In this document: piece after piece, positions 46,790 through 57,293 of the stretch
Layout of the letters: each line of letters starts with the position of its first letter
How positions within the stretch are numbered: position 1 is the stretch's first letter
Origin: Plotosus lineatus
Taxonomy: Eukaryota; Chordata; Actinopteri; Siluriformes; Plotosidae
Reading direction: 5' to 3'
Assembly: GCA_024760905.1 (NCBI GenBank)
Contig: CM045733.1
Location: forward strand, 66,968,501-67,032,500
Length of the DNA: 64,000 nucleotides
The notes under the pieces: model-generated
Told to the model about the DNA's origin: nothing
Seen by the model: only the letters and a program-made list of their open reading frames with translations
Database searches by the model: none
Made by a program: the position numbers and the translations under genes

Positions 46790-46962
46790 CATCATCATCT
46801 TCTTCCGCTTAGTCCAGGGTCGGGTCGCGGGGGCAGCAACCTTAGCAAAGAGGTCCAGACATCCCTCTCCCGAGCTACTTCCTCCAACTCTCCCGGGGGG
46901 ACATTGAGGCGGTCCCAGACAAGCCGAGAGACATAGTCCCTCCAGCGTGTTCTAGGTCGCTG
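46790..46962 (-). mobile_element. LINE 3' coding end, opposite strand
   Basis: The minus strand reads RIQRPRTRWRDYVSRLVWDR, LNVPPGELEEVARERDVWTS, LLRLLPPRPDPGLSGRR, then '(GAAGAT)(GAT)n'. This is the conserved C-terminus of the same fish LINE family as the adjoining plus-strand copy, and is better preserved. It is 5'-truncated at about 46962 next to a SINE-A tail. Confidence 0.85.
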
Positions 46963-47085
46963 GATGCGATCGCCTGGCGAGCTGTCCAGGGTGTAGCCCA
47001 CACCTGCCCACAGTTGGCTGAGATGGGCACCAGCCTCCCCGTGACCCCAACCAGGACCAAGGGATTCAGAAAATGAATGAATAAC
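46963..47085 (+). mobile_element. SINE-A 3' end fragment
   Basis: 'gatcgcctggcgagctgtcc', 'tggctgagatgggcaccagc' and 'gaaaatgaatgaataa' tail; no head. Confidence 0.85.
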
Positions 47086-47164
47086 TATTGTATCAATTCG
47101 ATCACATGAAATAAACCCATAAAAAAACTGTAATACTATAAATTATGGACTAATGCACATGCCA

Positions 47165-47490
47165 CACGCGCAGTGGTGGGCCTGGTGGTAAAGTACTGGA
47201 TTACCGATCCCAAAGCTAGGGGCTCAATGGATCTCAATGTTTCAATAAAAATTAAATTAAAGCATAATTGTGGCCTTTTTCTTACAGTCTAAATAAGGTA
47301 GTAGAAAAAGGTTTCGTTACCTATTAAATGTCAAACTTCCCATTTTTTGCGTGTTTCCGCCCTGCGATTGCCTGGCGAGCTGTCCAGGGTGTACTCTGCC
47401 ATCGCCTGGAGTCGGCTGGGATGGGCGCCAGCCTCCCTGCGACCCTAATTATGATTAAGCGATTACAGAAAATGAACTGAATGATTCATC
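47165..47490 (+). mobile_element. SINE-A, interrupted copy
   Basis: Head 'gcagtggtgggcctggtggt' and anticodon-arm equivalent at 47165-47225, an unrelated AT-rich stretch at about 47235-47345, then the 3' half 'gcctggcgagctgtccaggg' to 'gattacagaaaatgaactga'. Confidence 0.75.
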
Positions 47491-48839
47491 TGACCTTTCC
47501 TGTTGCGATTTTTAACTGTTCCCAAAATGAAACACGGCCTGAAAGGATAAAAGTTTTATGACATCATTGATATCCAGCATAGTGTGCGAAAATCGCTTAA
47601 GAGTATTCTGGAAAATAATTTTAAAAATAATTTTATTCTTGTTTCTTGAAAGGGAACACCATCTAAATTTGTGTATAGATATTTTAGATACTATAAAAAT
47701 CAGACACTATTTTACAGGTTTTTTTTCCGTTACATTCGATTATTTAAATTGTTGGGTACAGGAAGTGGAGATTAGGGAGATTCAGCATGATTTGCTTTTT
47801 TTTTTTTAAATCATTGTAGTTTCATTGTCAGTCATTCTGAGTGTAATTACTTGAGTTTGAGAAACACAGAAGTTCATTTGATTATAGTTTATTTCATGCT
47901 GGCTTGGCATGGATTTAATACCACAGGGATACAGCATCCAAACAATATAAACCAAATGAGGTCATGAATTGGAGGACAAATGTCAACAGAGGACCTTCAG
48001 AAAACATTATCTTCATCAGACACCAGATCCAAAACGCCACCTGCACTGTCCCTTTTGTTCCCTTTTGATGCGGTGCAGCCGTCACTCTTGTAGCACAATT
48101 TAATCCCATAGAGCATCGAGTCTATTTCCTCTTGTCATCTGGGAAGAACAAAGTCAAGCAATTTTACCACATGCTGTCTTTGCATGTTCTGAACATCTCA
48201 ACAGCTCTTTCGGCAGGTCAGCTACATCAGTTTCATCTGTTGACATTTGAAAATATCAACAAATAAATCATTGTTTTTTTAAAGGTTGTGGTGGTATTGA
48301 TTTTCTGCCTTGTTTTATTACCCACGTTTCTCAGAGCCAATAAGACTAAACCTAACCGAGATGTATTTGGATGATTACTACCAAATGGCTACTACGTTGA
48401 ATGCATCATTAATAGTTCTGCAATACACTAGCGATGACATGTGACCTGTATGTGACTGATACAATAAACTCTAAATGAATGAATCTCTATGTCATTCCAT
48501 CCTTTTCCTGTCTCTTCCCAATCCCCCCGGCCCCTTCGCAACAAAAGCCGGAACTAATCCCGAAATCCCCACTCCCTGTACTCATATTCCTTTTTCCTGT
48601 GTGTCTTGCCTGGGCAGAGCCTTCGGTATAATCAGAAAGCTGAGTTCTTACAGGATCAGCATTGCTCCAGGGAATTAGAAACACTGACTGGGATTCTGGA
48701 CAGACCCGTGCCATGATTATTCAAAGAAGTGTACATCATGCATTGGTAGACACAGGGTGTGATTCTAACCTCAATCTATCAAAACCTGATTCAAAGCGGG
48801 TCCATCCAAGGTGAACATTTGGTGAATGATGAGGTGGAC
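47491..48839. other. Unique intergenic DNA
   Basis: About 1.35 kb without a recognised repeat. A tract at 48480-48720 is repeat-free and C-rich on plus; its 67- and 75-residue frames have no domain. Confidence 0.45.
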
Positions 48840-49125
48840 GTTCACGAATATCCATTGGTGCCGTTAATATTAATTTCAGGAGCAAATAGCATTGAGGTAG
48901 CACATTTAGTCCTTGCCTCTACACTTCACTAATTATGGGAACAAATTGGCTGGGGTTGAAAGTGTAATTGAAGCCAAATGGATGGGGCTCTACATGCTTA
49001 AAGCAATGGGAAGGTGGTTTCACAAGCCTCTACGGGGTTTTCCCATTTTAATTATTATACATCCAGAAGCTGGAATATTATGTCACCTTGGAGAATTGGG
49101 AGGAGGGATCTTCAAAAAGTAAAAA
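48840..49125. promoter_or_regulatory. Candidate conserved non-coding element
   Basis: Repeat-free, with TAAT/ATTA cores ('ccgttaatattaatttca', 'cactaattatgggaacaaat', 'ccattttaattattatacat') and purine-rich stretches. No domain in the overlapping 69-residue frame. Inferred only from composition. Confidence 0.28.
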
Positions 49126-49289
49126 TAACATACTGTAGGTTTTTGACCTGTTGCCTCTGGTAACAGTAGATCAGCAGAGGGCAGAGCTGGGACTGGAGGC
49201 TACCAAAATGTGTCCAAATTCTCTCTGGTCTCCTGTGGGAACCACGTCTTGCTGTCAGAGAAGGTACAGGTTGCGCAGATGCAGGATGG

Positions 49290-49820
49290 AATTCAAAGAT
49301 GGGCTTCCGAGTGGCACATTGACAAGGTGCGTGACTATTAACCTAGAGAGATTGCAAGTTTGATTCCAGGACTGGACTAAGAGAGTCCATGGGAGCTAAC
49401 TGCCGGGCTGTCATGGGAGGAAGGGATGGCACACACTCACTTTGCTGTCATTCACAGCGATTGCCAGCCAATCATGTGGGTGTCTGTGTGGTCATTTTTA
49501 TAAGGGTAACGCTTTCCCTCCAAGTATGTTAAACCGCCCCAAAAATACACATGAGCAGCAGTTCTGGTGGCTGGAGGAGGCATGTGCATACCTACCCCTC
49601 TCCCTATTTGGTGGTAGTCATGTGATAGGGACGGCAATACTTGTCTGTCTTCCTTTCGGCTTTTTCCCTTTCACTCAGGAGTCGCCACAGCGAATCATCT
49701 GATTCGCACATTTGATTTGGCAGAGGTTCTTACGTCGGATGCCCTTCCTGTCACAACCCTTTTAGATGGGTGGGAAATGAATATGACTAGAATTAGAGAG
49801 AAATGGGGAGGAAAACGGGA
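49290..49820 (+). mobile_element. SINE-D split by an RTE-like tail
   Basis: Head 'cattgacaaggtgcgtgact', B box 'gcaagtttgattccagg', body 'gctttccctccaagtatgtt', 'ggcatgtgcatacctacccc', 'tggtagtcatgtgataggga'; interrupted at about 49641-49763; resumes with 'gatgggtgggaaatgaatat' and 'attagagagaaatggggagg'. Confidence 0.85.
49641..49763 (-). mobile_element. RTE-like 3' tail inserted in SINE-D
   Basis: Minus strand: 'gggcatccgacgtaagaacc', 'tctgccaaatcaaatgtgcg', 'cgctgtggcgactcctgagt', 'agccgaaaggaagacaga'. Nearly the same sequence forms the 3' part of the chimeric SINE at 55272-55637. Confidence 0.82.
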
Positions 49821-50381
49821 ATTGAAGATGTGTTCTCACCTCTACCAGCCGTGGAGTAACTCAGGGCCATCCGGCTGTCCGGGCCATGGTGTGTATGCTG
49901 CTGTCTATTAAGATTTTTTAAATAATATAGAGTAACGATTGGCGGCAGAATTTTCACCATCCAACAGCTGTCCTGGGAGCCTTGAGATGTAGTTGGATGA
50001 CTGGAGGTACAGGATCTGAGTTTTGGTTTGAGTCACAAGAAGACATTGATAAGCCAGCAGCAATTGAGGCCTGCTGAATGGCCAAGATCAAAAATGGGTG
50101 AGGCAGTTCCTGTTGCTGGCTGGTTACGAGGTTTGTACCTAAATTTCATCACGAGCCCATTGACCGCGCTCACTAAAAGGAGGTACCAGATATGGTCCAG
50201 TAGAAAAAGTGGTGCAAATGAACTTTATGTGGGGTCCTACAGCTGGATCCACCTGACGTTTCGTTCCCTTTTGTCTTGCAGACAGATGCATTTTGCAGAG
50301 AGCTGGTGATGGATGGGTCCATCATCACATTCATTTTTTGATTTATTTATTAATTTATTTATTTAATTGTATAGAGTTAAA

Positions 50382-50385
<4 letters not shown>
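49821..50385. other. Unique intergenic DNA
   Basis: Nothing recognised; (ATTT)n-like patch at 50338-50370. Confidence 0.4.

Positions 50386-50455
<70 letters not shown>
50386..50455. repeat. (TA)n microsatellite
   Basis: About 34 TA units. Confidence 0.95.
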
Positions 50456-50465
<10 letters not shown>

Positions 50466-50919
50466 AAAACCATCATCTGCAGGCTCTTCATGGGGGAAGG
50501 TCAGTGCAGCACATTTGAAAAAGAGTGCTTCACCACCAAGTAGACAGTCCTCACTCCCCGGTGCCCTTTCACTCTTCAATCCTTTGACCACATAAAGGAT
50601 GCCAAAGCACCGATCAATCCTTTCTGTCGAAACAGCCATTTAAGTTTGATCTAATTCCCAGGCCAATGACACAGTTGGTTCTTGCTAATTACCTTTCCCA
50701 GCATGAGGGAGAATCAACTGCAGGCCAGATGGCTCCTCGGATTGGGTAAGGTAGAAGGGCTGTGTGGCAGCAGTGGCATGTGTGGGCATCTTCACTAGCA
50801 AAAAGTGGTCAGGTAACTCCAGAAGGTAAGTGATTTAATGCCCCTAGGAAGGCCTATTTATTTATTTATTTTGTGTTTGCGGTGTGTTTTAGAAAGAGAG
50901 AGAAAACCTGAGAGCCCTC

Positions 50920-50921
<2 letters not shown>
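50456..50921. other. Unique intergenic DNA
   Basis: Repeat-free; 50640-50750 contains 'ttgctaattacctttcccag' in balanced-composition DNA, a possible small regulatory tract. No gene. Confidence 0.35.

Positions 50922-50966
<45 letters not shown>
50922..50966. repeat. (GT)n microsatellite
   Basis: About 22 GT units. Confidence 0.95.
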
Positions 50967-50968
<2 letters not shown>

Positions 50969-51666
50969 CGGGCGTCTCTCTCAGTGTCTCAGATTGAGGA
51001 TGTAAAAAGGAAGCAGCTGAAACAGCTGAGTGAATTGTCTTGCCTGCTTCCAAATCTTTTGTGGAACACTACAGTCTGTAGACAAAGACGTTCTCAGTAC
51101 ATACTTATTCCCAAGGGATTTTTTTTTTTTTTTTGCCTAATTTTTTTTTTTGAAGGAACTCAGAGACAATCTGGAAAAACCTCATGCTAATTTCCTCTGT
51201 TCAGTAACCTGGCCTCGTCTCCAAAAGTGTTATATATCATGTCTCCACTGGAGGGCAGTAATCAGTATGACTTTCTGTACACATCTACACCTGAGAATTG
51301 AAAGATTCAGATCAGAAGTATCTGCTTCAGAGACCAAAGTTAAAAGTAAAAATGTTAAAATTGAGGTATATATTTAAAGGAATGCTCCAGAATCAAATGA
51401 ATATGCAGTGCACTATTAGGTTCATAAATGTTATTCGCTTCAACACCCATTCAAGGTCATTTTGTGACACCAGGTGTTTAAAAAAGCATTTTGATAGCAA
51501 TAAGAAGTCACGTGATGAAGACGTGGAATCACCCATCCTTACTGTTCCACTGGCTAATCTCCAAGCATGGTGCCATGGATGCACTGTACACTCCTGTGTG
51601 AGTAATTTCGGTGAAAGCATTGTCTCCTATTGTTTTTCTGTAGGGCATTGAAGGGATTCCGTGCTC
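50967..51666. other. Unique intergenic DNA
   Basis: T-run at 51119-51134. The 117-residue frame at 51298-51651 has no domain; its opposite strand is also open. Confidence 0.4.
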
Positions 51667-51728
51667 ACCATCCTGAATCCCCTACAGTATCCCCTGCACC
51701 ATCCTGAATCCCCTACAGTATCCCCTGC
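51667..51728. repeat. Tandem duplication of a 31-bp unit
   Basis: Two exact 31-bp copies that begin 'accatcctgaatcccctaca', followed by a partial third ('accatcaacc'). Confidence 0.93.
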
Positions 51729-52159
51729 ACCATCAACCGCAGTATGCTTAAAAATCTCCGCTTATTAAGTCTTTATAACACAATTATGTATCAACCTAGC
51801 GACCTGTGATTGACAGGTAGTTATAAAAGGTTGATGGTGTATCAGGTTCAAGCATCAGGACCTCCAAGTTATGTTCAAAAAAGTGTATATGTCAATCAGA
51901 TTTGGAGTAAAAGCATTTATTAGACTTTGGTTTACGTTACCTGTTACGGTTATCCAGTCTCGGCAAACTGAGGTCTGTGAATGGTTATGTCAACACCCTT
52001 CAACCTACCCTGTAAAAGAGGCTCCTGAGATAAGTAAAAATTTAGTTGTCATGGATATGCAGCAGTCTAATACCAGACCAACTGGACTACAGACAATAAA
52101 ATGGAGATTATACATGAAATAGCCAAAGGAAAAAAAACACTTGTAAAGCTGATTTTTCG

Positions 52160-52200
52160 GGGTGGGGTGTGTGTGTGTGTGTGTGGGGGGGGGGGGGGGG
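52160..52200. repeat. (GT)n and G-run
   Basis: About eight GT units followed by a G17 run. Confidence 0.9.
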
Positions 52201-52327
52201 TCAACGATTTAGTAAAACTCAATTTTGGTAAAACCCAAGTAATCCCGGTTTTGTATGAGCAATATCAAATCACCGCAACCACTGTATAACTAAAAAGTGG
52301 TGCATGGCCGGAAAACGAATCACTTTT

Positions 52328-52330
<3 letters not shown>

Positions 52331-52383
<53 letters not shown>
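52331..52383. repeat. (AC)n microsatellite
   Basis: About 26 AC units. Confidence 0.95.
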
Positions 52384-52385
<2 letters not shown>

Positions 52386-52439
52386 TTCCGACTTACCTTT
52401 CTCTTTTCTCTCGATCCGGTGATCTTTTCGTCACTTACA

Positions 52440-52597
52440 CGCACTCCTAGAGTTCTTTTACATCGAGATACTGTTGGAAAACCATCTTTTGGAGCAAATC
52501 AGGTCTTTTACATGTAAAATGCTACTCAACTTATGAAAAAATGAGGTTACGAAACCACTTCTGGAACGGATTCATTTCATTAGGTGAGGTATGACTG
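52440..52597. mobile_element. Tigger-like element, one end only
   Basis: Read on minus, the end 'cagtcatacctcacctaatg' followed by 'aatgaatccgttccagaagt' and 'gtttcgtaacctcatttttt' is a typical Tigger terminus, with TA at 52598-52599. The other terminus could not be found; the left limit is arbitrary. Confidence 0.55.
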
Positions 52598-52646
52598 TAA
52601 TATGACCAACAATTGGAATTCACAACAAGCTTTAATTATTTATGTG

Positions 52647-52960
52647 GGGCCGGTGATGTAGTGGTTAGGGCGCTGCACTCATGATTGGGAGGTGGTGAGT
52701 TCGAATCCCATTGAGACCCTCACTGTGCTAAGACCCCTGGGCAAGGTTCCAACCACAAGTGTGCCTCTGTTCACCCAGCAGTATAAATGGGTACCAGTAA
52801 AAATATACTGGGAAGGTAACCTGTGATGGATTGGCGTTCCATCCAGGAGGAGTTGAACTCCTGGTCGCTTCACGCTACAGAAACCAGGGATAAGCACCAG
52901 CCTGATGAGCTACTGGGCTCTGGTATAAAAACCCAGCAGACTTTACCTACCTACCTTTAA
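52647..52960 (+). mobile_element. SINE-C, full length
   Basis: A box 'ggtgatgtagtggttagggc', B box 'gagttcgaatcccattg', body 'cagcagtataaatgggtacc', 3' end 'ggataagcaccagcctgatg', 'gtataaaaacccagcagact' and a (TACC)n tail. Confidence 0.93.
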
Positions 52961-53179
52961 TTATTTATGTTTATATAAATCGGATTACTCAGTCAACATT
53001 GTGTTCCCTTTTAAAGCAGGGTCCACACTAAGGAACCTCAATACTAAACAATAATAATTAGTTATAGTAATAGAAGTAGTAGTAGTCTTATTATTATTAT
53101 TACATAAGATTATTTTATTAACCTCATTAATCCTACACTAGGGACATTTATATATCCTGTACATAATAAACACATAAAA

Positions 53180-53215
<36 letters not shown>

Positions 53216-53276
53216 TATTATTATCAATTACAAATCATTCAAGCGTTATTATATTGAAGTTGGGTTTTTCTTCCTT

Positions 53277-53311
<35 letters not shown>

Positions 53312-53699
53312 AAAGACCAGTCAACAAGATGAATAACTTTAGGACCTCAATACTAAATCTAATAACTGTAACAATGGTGGGTCATAATTTCCACTGCAAC
53401 AAAATGTAAAATCCAGTGCGCATCCAATGATTCATGGACTCCACTTGCGAATCATAGATTAAAAATGTTGTGGCTATTTCGTGAGAGCCACTATGATCCT
53501 GTTTAACACAAGCAGAATGTGAACAATGAAATGATTACAGAGGTTGAAAAGTAGATAAAGAGGAAGAAAAGAATTTATTTATGTTTACATGCTATATAAA
53601 ATGATGAAAAGTAAAATGCATTTATACGTAAATCTTGTTACAAATAACAAATCACCACGTACAATAAAAAAAAAAAAAATCATTTTTGAGAATTTACGT
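52961..53699. other. AT-rich DNA with (ATT)n and T-run
   Basis: (ATT)n at 53178-53224 (about 15 units) and T24 at 53281-53304; otherwise nothing recognised. Confidence 0.6.
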
Positions 53700-54056
53700 T
53701 ATGGGTGAGACGATGGCACAGTGGTTACCACATCTGCCTCATAACAAGAAGGCCTAGGTTTGATTCCCAGTCTCGGCCATTCCCCATGCTTGCGTGGGTT
53801 TCCTCCCGGAATTCTGTTTTCCTCCCACAGTCCAAAAAAAAAAAAAAAAACACACAGTAGGGCAATTGGCTTTTCCAAATTACCCATAAGTGTGAGTGTA
53901 AGAGTGAATGGTTGTGTGTGTGTGTGTGTGTGTGTGTTGGTCCTGTTATGGCCTGGCAGGCTGTTCAAGGTGTACCCCGTCTTCACCACTATGATTGATG
54001 CCAGCCTCCCCGTGACCCTAATTAGGATTAAGTGGCTTCGAAAATTAATGAATGAA
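53700..54056 (+). mobile_element. SINE-B, full length
   Basis: Head 'gatggcacagtggttaccac', B box 'aggtttgattcccagtc', body 'gcgtgggtttcctcccggaa', A18 and (GT)n expansions inside the body (53834-53851, 53914-53938), and 3' end 'gtgaccctaattaggattaa' plus (AATG)n tail. The two internal simple-repeat expansions are not usual for the family. Confidence 0.92.
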
Positions 54057-54490
54057 TGACTGAATATTATGGGTATATTGAAATTGTAATTCAAAAATTT
54101 TACGACATTATCACTTGTGAAATATTCACCTACATGGCAATGCAATTGAGGTCAAGACAAATAAACACTGCATTAATGCAAACACATTCATTGTTGACCT
54201 CTGGAAATGGATTGTATATCATATGAAGGTAGTATAGGGTAGCATTCAAATAGACCCAAGCAGCATGCCAGAAAAAAGATCATAAAATGCATTATAACAC
54301 TGATTCGGAAACTATATACACAACTTAATTACAAAAACTATACAATTATGTGAAATATCAATATGATATATCTGTATATTCACTATTTTGTAAACATTAA
54401 AAGTCATAACTACTATCACATGATGCTTTGGTGTTTTGCAGCTACGTCATTGAAAACTTGTTGCGATGCCTAAGCTTACATAAAACGTTT
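54057..54490. other. Unique spacer
   Basis: Nothing recognised. Confidence 0.4.
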
Positions 54491-54619
54491 TTAACTCATT
54501 CGCTACTGCAGTCACTTATAGTTACGAGCACTGGGGCCAGATGTAGCCTTCAACTACAGCAGAAAATACACTTTTTGGCTTCAAAATGCCGATTTTAGGA
54601 TTTTCATATTTCCAAAATA

Positions 54620-55104
54620 CAGGGATTCCTCAAGGGACATTGATTGGGTCCGAGATCCCCCCGCGACCATCGAATTCCACAAAGTAGGCTCAAACCCCCC
54701 CGACTGACGTATAAACATTCAAAAATAATGCATAAGATGTAAATAAAATATAAATACATACACATACATTTTTATGTGAGGTGTGCGTCTGAGTGTGTGC
54801 ATGTGCATCTGTGTGCGAGCGTGCGCTCACACACAGATGCGCGTGCACACATTCAGAGCGCACTTCATATAAAAATGTAAGTAGTTTTGATGGGAGGTTT
54901 TGGGTTGTTCTTTGTTTGTTTGTTTTTTGTTTTGTTTTTTTTTGTTTTTTTGCATAATTGGCCTTGTTTTTGTGGCATTTTCCTTAACTTTTCCCCCTAT
55001 TCTTCCTTCATTTCCTTATTTTTTAATTCGATGAATATTTAAAAAAAAAAACGTGATGCATTGAAGCCGCATGAATTGAAGCGAGAAGTAGCGAGGAATC
55101 CCTG
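54620..55104. mobile_element. Tigger-like MITE, 485 bp, with TA duplication
   Basis: Left end 'cagggattcctcaagggaca', right end on minus 'cagggattcctcgctacttc'; TA at 54618-54619 and 55105-55106. Homologous along its length to the copy at 39400, without that copy's (TA)n arrays. Confidence 0.92.
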
Positions 55105-55271
55105 TACTTGCAACATTAAACTAAAATTTCACGTGGAAGTGTTTTTTCACCGAAACGAGTGTTATAAATGCGATACATCAGACTTTATTGAAAGCGTGTG
55201 TTTGTTTTTGTGAACAACAGTTTGTCGTTCACAGACCGAGAAATTCCCCAGATAGCTGAGATTTAAACGTT

Positions 55272-55637
55272 GGGGCAGTGGTAGTCTAGTGGTATAGGGC
55301 GCTGGATCGCTGATCCAAAGGTTGGGGGTTCGAGTCCCACTCTCCACAAGGTTGTCACTGTCCCCCCAGTGTAGCTAACTGGGTTATCAAAGGCGGGCCA
55401 TGTCTGTCACTGTCTATGGTGAGAGGCATGTAAAAGAACCATTGCTGACTTTCGTAAAGAGTAGCTGCAAAGTCGTCAGCGTGTTTCTGTCCCTTGCTAT
55501 TTTGCTAAAAGGGGTTGCGACCAGAAGCGCATCCGATGGAAAAACCTCTGCCAAATCAAACGTGCGATTCAGATGATTCAGATGTTTCGCTGTGGCGACT
55601 CCCGAGTAAAAGGGAAAAAGCCGAATGGAAGACAGAC
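55272..55637 (+). mobile_element. Chimeric SINE: SINE-A head and body with RTE-like 3' tail
   Basis: Head 'cagtggtagtctagtggtat', B box 'gggttcgagtcccactc', body 'catgtaaaagaaccattgct' up to about 55497. There it leaves the SINE-A path and continues as an RTE-like tail ('ggttgcgaccagaagcgcat', 'tctgccaaatcaaacgtgcg', 'cgctgtggcgactcccgagt'). The whole unit is bounded by an 18-bp duplication beginning AGCTGAGATTTA (55254-55271 and 55638-55655, one mismatch), so it moved as one piece. Confidence 0.88.
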
Positions 55638-56080
55638 AGCTGAGATTTACACGTTCTGTTTTCGAGTTCTAATCCATGTGAACTGAACTACTGTACATGA
55701 TTTGAAAGGTCTAAGTGTCGATTTTAACAGCAATCCGTCAACATCCTTTCCGTAAAAGCAATGTCTGCCGCTTTGTCAGACTCGGAGATGAGCTGTTGTC
55801 AATGGCGCTTTTTAATATTCATTATTTCTGGTTTATATCGCTGCGGAAACTCCAAATACGGTGTTATATCACTGCCGAGACCTTTATATTGGTTGTTTTG
55901 TTTGGATATTTGAAGTACATTTATTATTAGAAGATGAACAATCAGACCATGTACATTTAACCACTTTAGTGGTTCCTGGGGTTTGAAAGCTCAGTTTTCA
56001 TCTCCGCTCCAGTGGTTCTCAGGGACGTGGGAGTAATAAAACAGCACCACTGCAGTGGTTCACGGTAGCGAATGGGTTAA

Positions 56081-56641
56081 TATTTGAATGTGAGTGATCT
56101 CCCAAAGGTTTTCAAGTGTAATAACTTACAAGTGGATGTACGTCCAAAACTAGACATATTCACAGTGTATTTAAATGCAATGTTGAAAAGAGTCAAAAAT
56201 ACTTATTTTTCTTCAAACACATAAATTTAAGAAAGAAGCCTGCAGTTGATCCTATGCTGTCAATACATTTCACATTGAGTTGCTGTAAGTTGTTAATAGA
56301 TAAGGACACAAAATGTATACGTAAACGTAAGTCAGGTGAACATCACTCTTTTCTTGAACTGATTGGCTATGATCTATCTTTATAAAAAAAAAGAAAGAAA
56401 GAAATTTCTAAAGCATACAGTGTTCTATGCAGAGATTTGATACATTCACATTTATGTCCGGTGTCTGCTATTGCAATATTCAGCTAATCGGCTATGCTCA
56501 ACAAGGAGGGCCTTCAAAATTATTTTCATCCAAACAAAATAGAAAGGAGCAATAAAATTAAAAATTCCACACGTTGACATCAAAAGTCGAAAAAAGTCTT
56601 CCACTGCTGGTGTGTCTATTGTAAGAGAATGGCCTGAATGC
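56081..56641 (-). other. Probable KLHL4 3' untranslated and flanking region
   Basis: Repeat-poor sequence immediately downstream of the KLHL4 stop codon (minus). No convincing minus-strand AATAAA was seen before the piggyBac-like element, so the transcript end is not placed. It could use a variant signal or run into the element. Confidence 0.45.
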
Positions 56642-56701
56642 TCAAGGCAGTTTTACCACCACTACACAGGCCCCAGCTCTGCCGATCTTCAGCGGCACCT
56701 C
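56642..56701 (-). CDS. KLHL4: KLHL4-like, last coding exon (60 nt)
   Basis: Translated on minus, directly after a 'ttctag' acceptor, this 60-nt exon reads EVPLKIGRAGACVVVVKLP and a TGA stop (56644-56642). It completes the last Kelch blade (the N-terminal strand of the protein's propeller is usually closed by this C-terminal strand in the family). The ending G-R-A-G-A-C-V-V-V-V-K-L-P is what I recall for vertebrate KLHL4; KLHL1 ends in V-I-K-Q-P and KLHL5 in V-T-V-K-L. The exon begins in phase 0, matching the preceding exon's ...NEWTE end. It is separated from it by a 420-nt intron. Kelch-like proteins usually act as substrate adaptors for Cullin-3 ubiquitin ligases; the BTB and BACK domains that do this lie in exons outside the window. 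Confidence 0.88.
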   Translation of the reverse strand, partial: EVPLKIGRAGACVVVVKLP

Positions 56702-57121
56702 CTAGAACAGCAAAAGGGACAGAGATTAAATGACGAATATACACAAGTGTGACCGTACTGAATGCACTCGTCTACCCTGCTTCAGCTCACATTATACAAA
56801 GGATAAGTTAACACATGCTCAAAGAATGATTGAAGGGTGAAGTCAGTGTTTGTTGCCAGCTGCTGTGGCATGATGGGAAAAGCATTCAATAGGAGGAAAA
56901 ACCTTTCACTTCCTCTCAAAGCCTGTTGTCTAACTACTGCAAGAACATTCAAAGTTTATTTTTCAACAGGGATCTTGTAGCAACATTATGTTTAATAGTC
57001 TTCTACAAATAAGGTGTAAAACAAGGCTAATAAAATAAATAAATCAAAGTTTAATTCGTCCAAGCACCAAGCAATGAGGCAAAGGTGAAACTGTGCACAA
57101 TGCAGTATTTAGCAAAATTAC

Positions 57122-57293
57122 CTCAGTCCACTCATTATTCTGTGCATCATAAGACTCTACACTGTTCAGATACGACTGGCCATCGTATCCACCCACTGCA
57201 TACAGCCTGTCACCAAGCAAACAGACTCCTACTGCATCACGTGGGACACTGAGGGATGATACCATGGTCCACGTGTCTGTTTTTTGGTCATAC
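57122..57293 (-). CDS. KLHL4: KLHL4-like, penultimate coding exon (172 nt)
   Basis: On minus, after a 'ggcag' acceptor, the exon supplies the third base of a split Arg codon and 57 codons: [57 protein letters not shown], then 'gtaat' as donor (57121-57118 read on minus). It holds one whole Kelch blade with the hallmark Gly-Gly pair (AVGGYDG), the downstream Tyr (ESYD) and Trp (NEW), plus the 'T-D-T-W' of the blade before. The stretch VESYDAQxNEW is closest in my memory to KLHL4, while KTDTWTMV resembles KLHL1, so the paralogue call rests mainly on the final exon. The frame is open with no lesion. The flanking small-frame extensions (FLCCRG upstream, VILLNTAL downstream) are intron read-through. 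Confidence 0.92.

Larger units (their letters stand above)
54491..56080. mobile_element. piggyBac-like DNA element with nested insertions
   Basis: TTAA at both ends (54491-54494 and 56077-56080). Inside it, inverted ends: left 'ctcattcgctactgcagtca', right on minus 'cccattcgctaccgtgaacc', with 'actgcagtgg'-type sub-terminal repeats. TTAA duplication and CCCATT ends fit piggyBac-type MITEs. No transposase is readable. A 485-bp MITE (54620-55104) and a 366-bp chimeric SINE (55272-55637) are inserted into it, so the original was roughly 0.7 kb. Confidence 0.82.
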
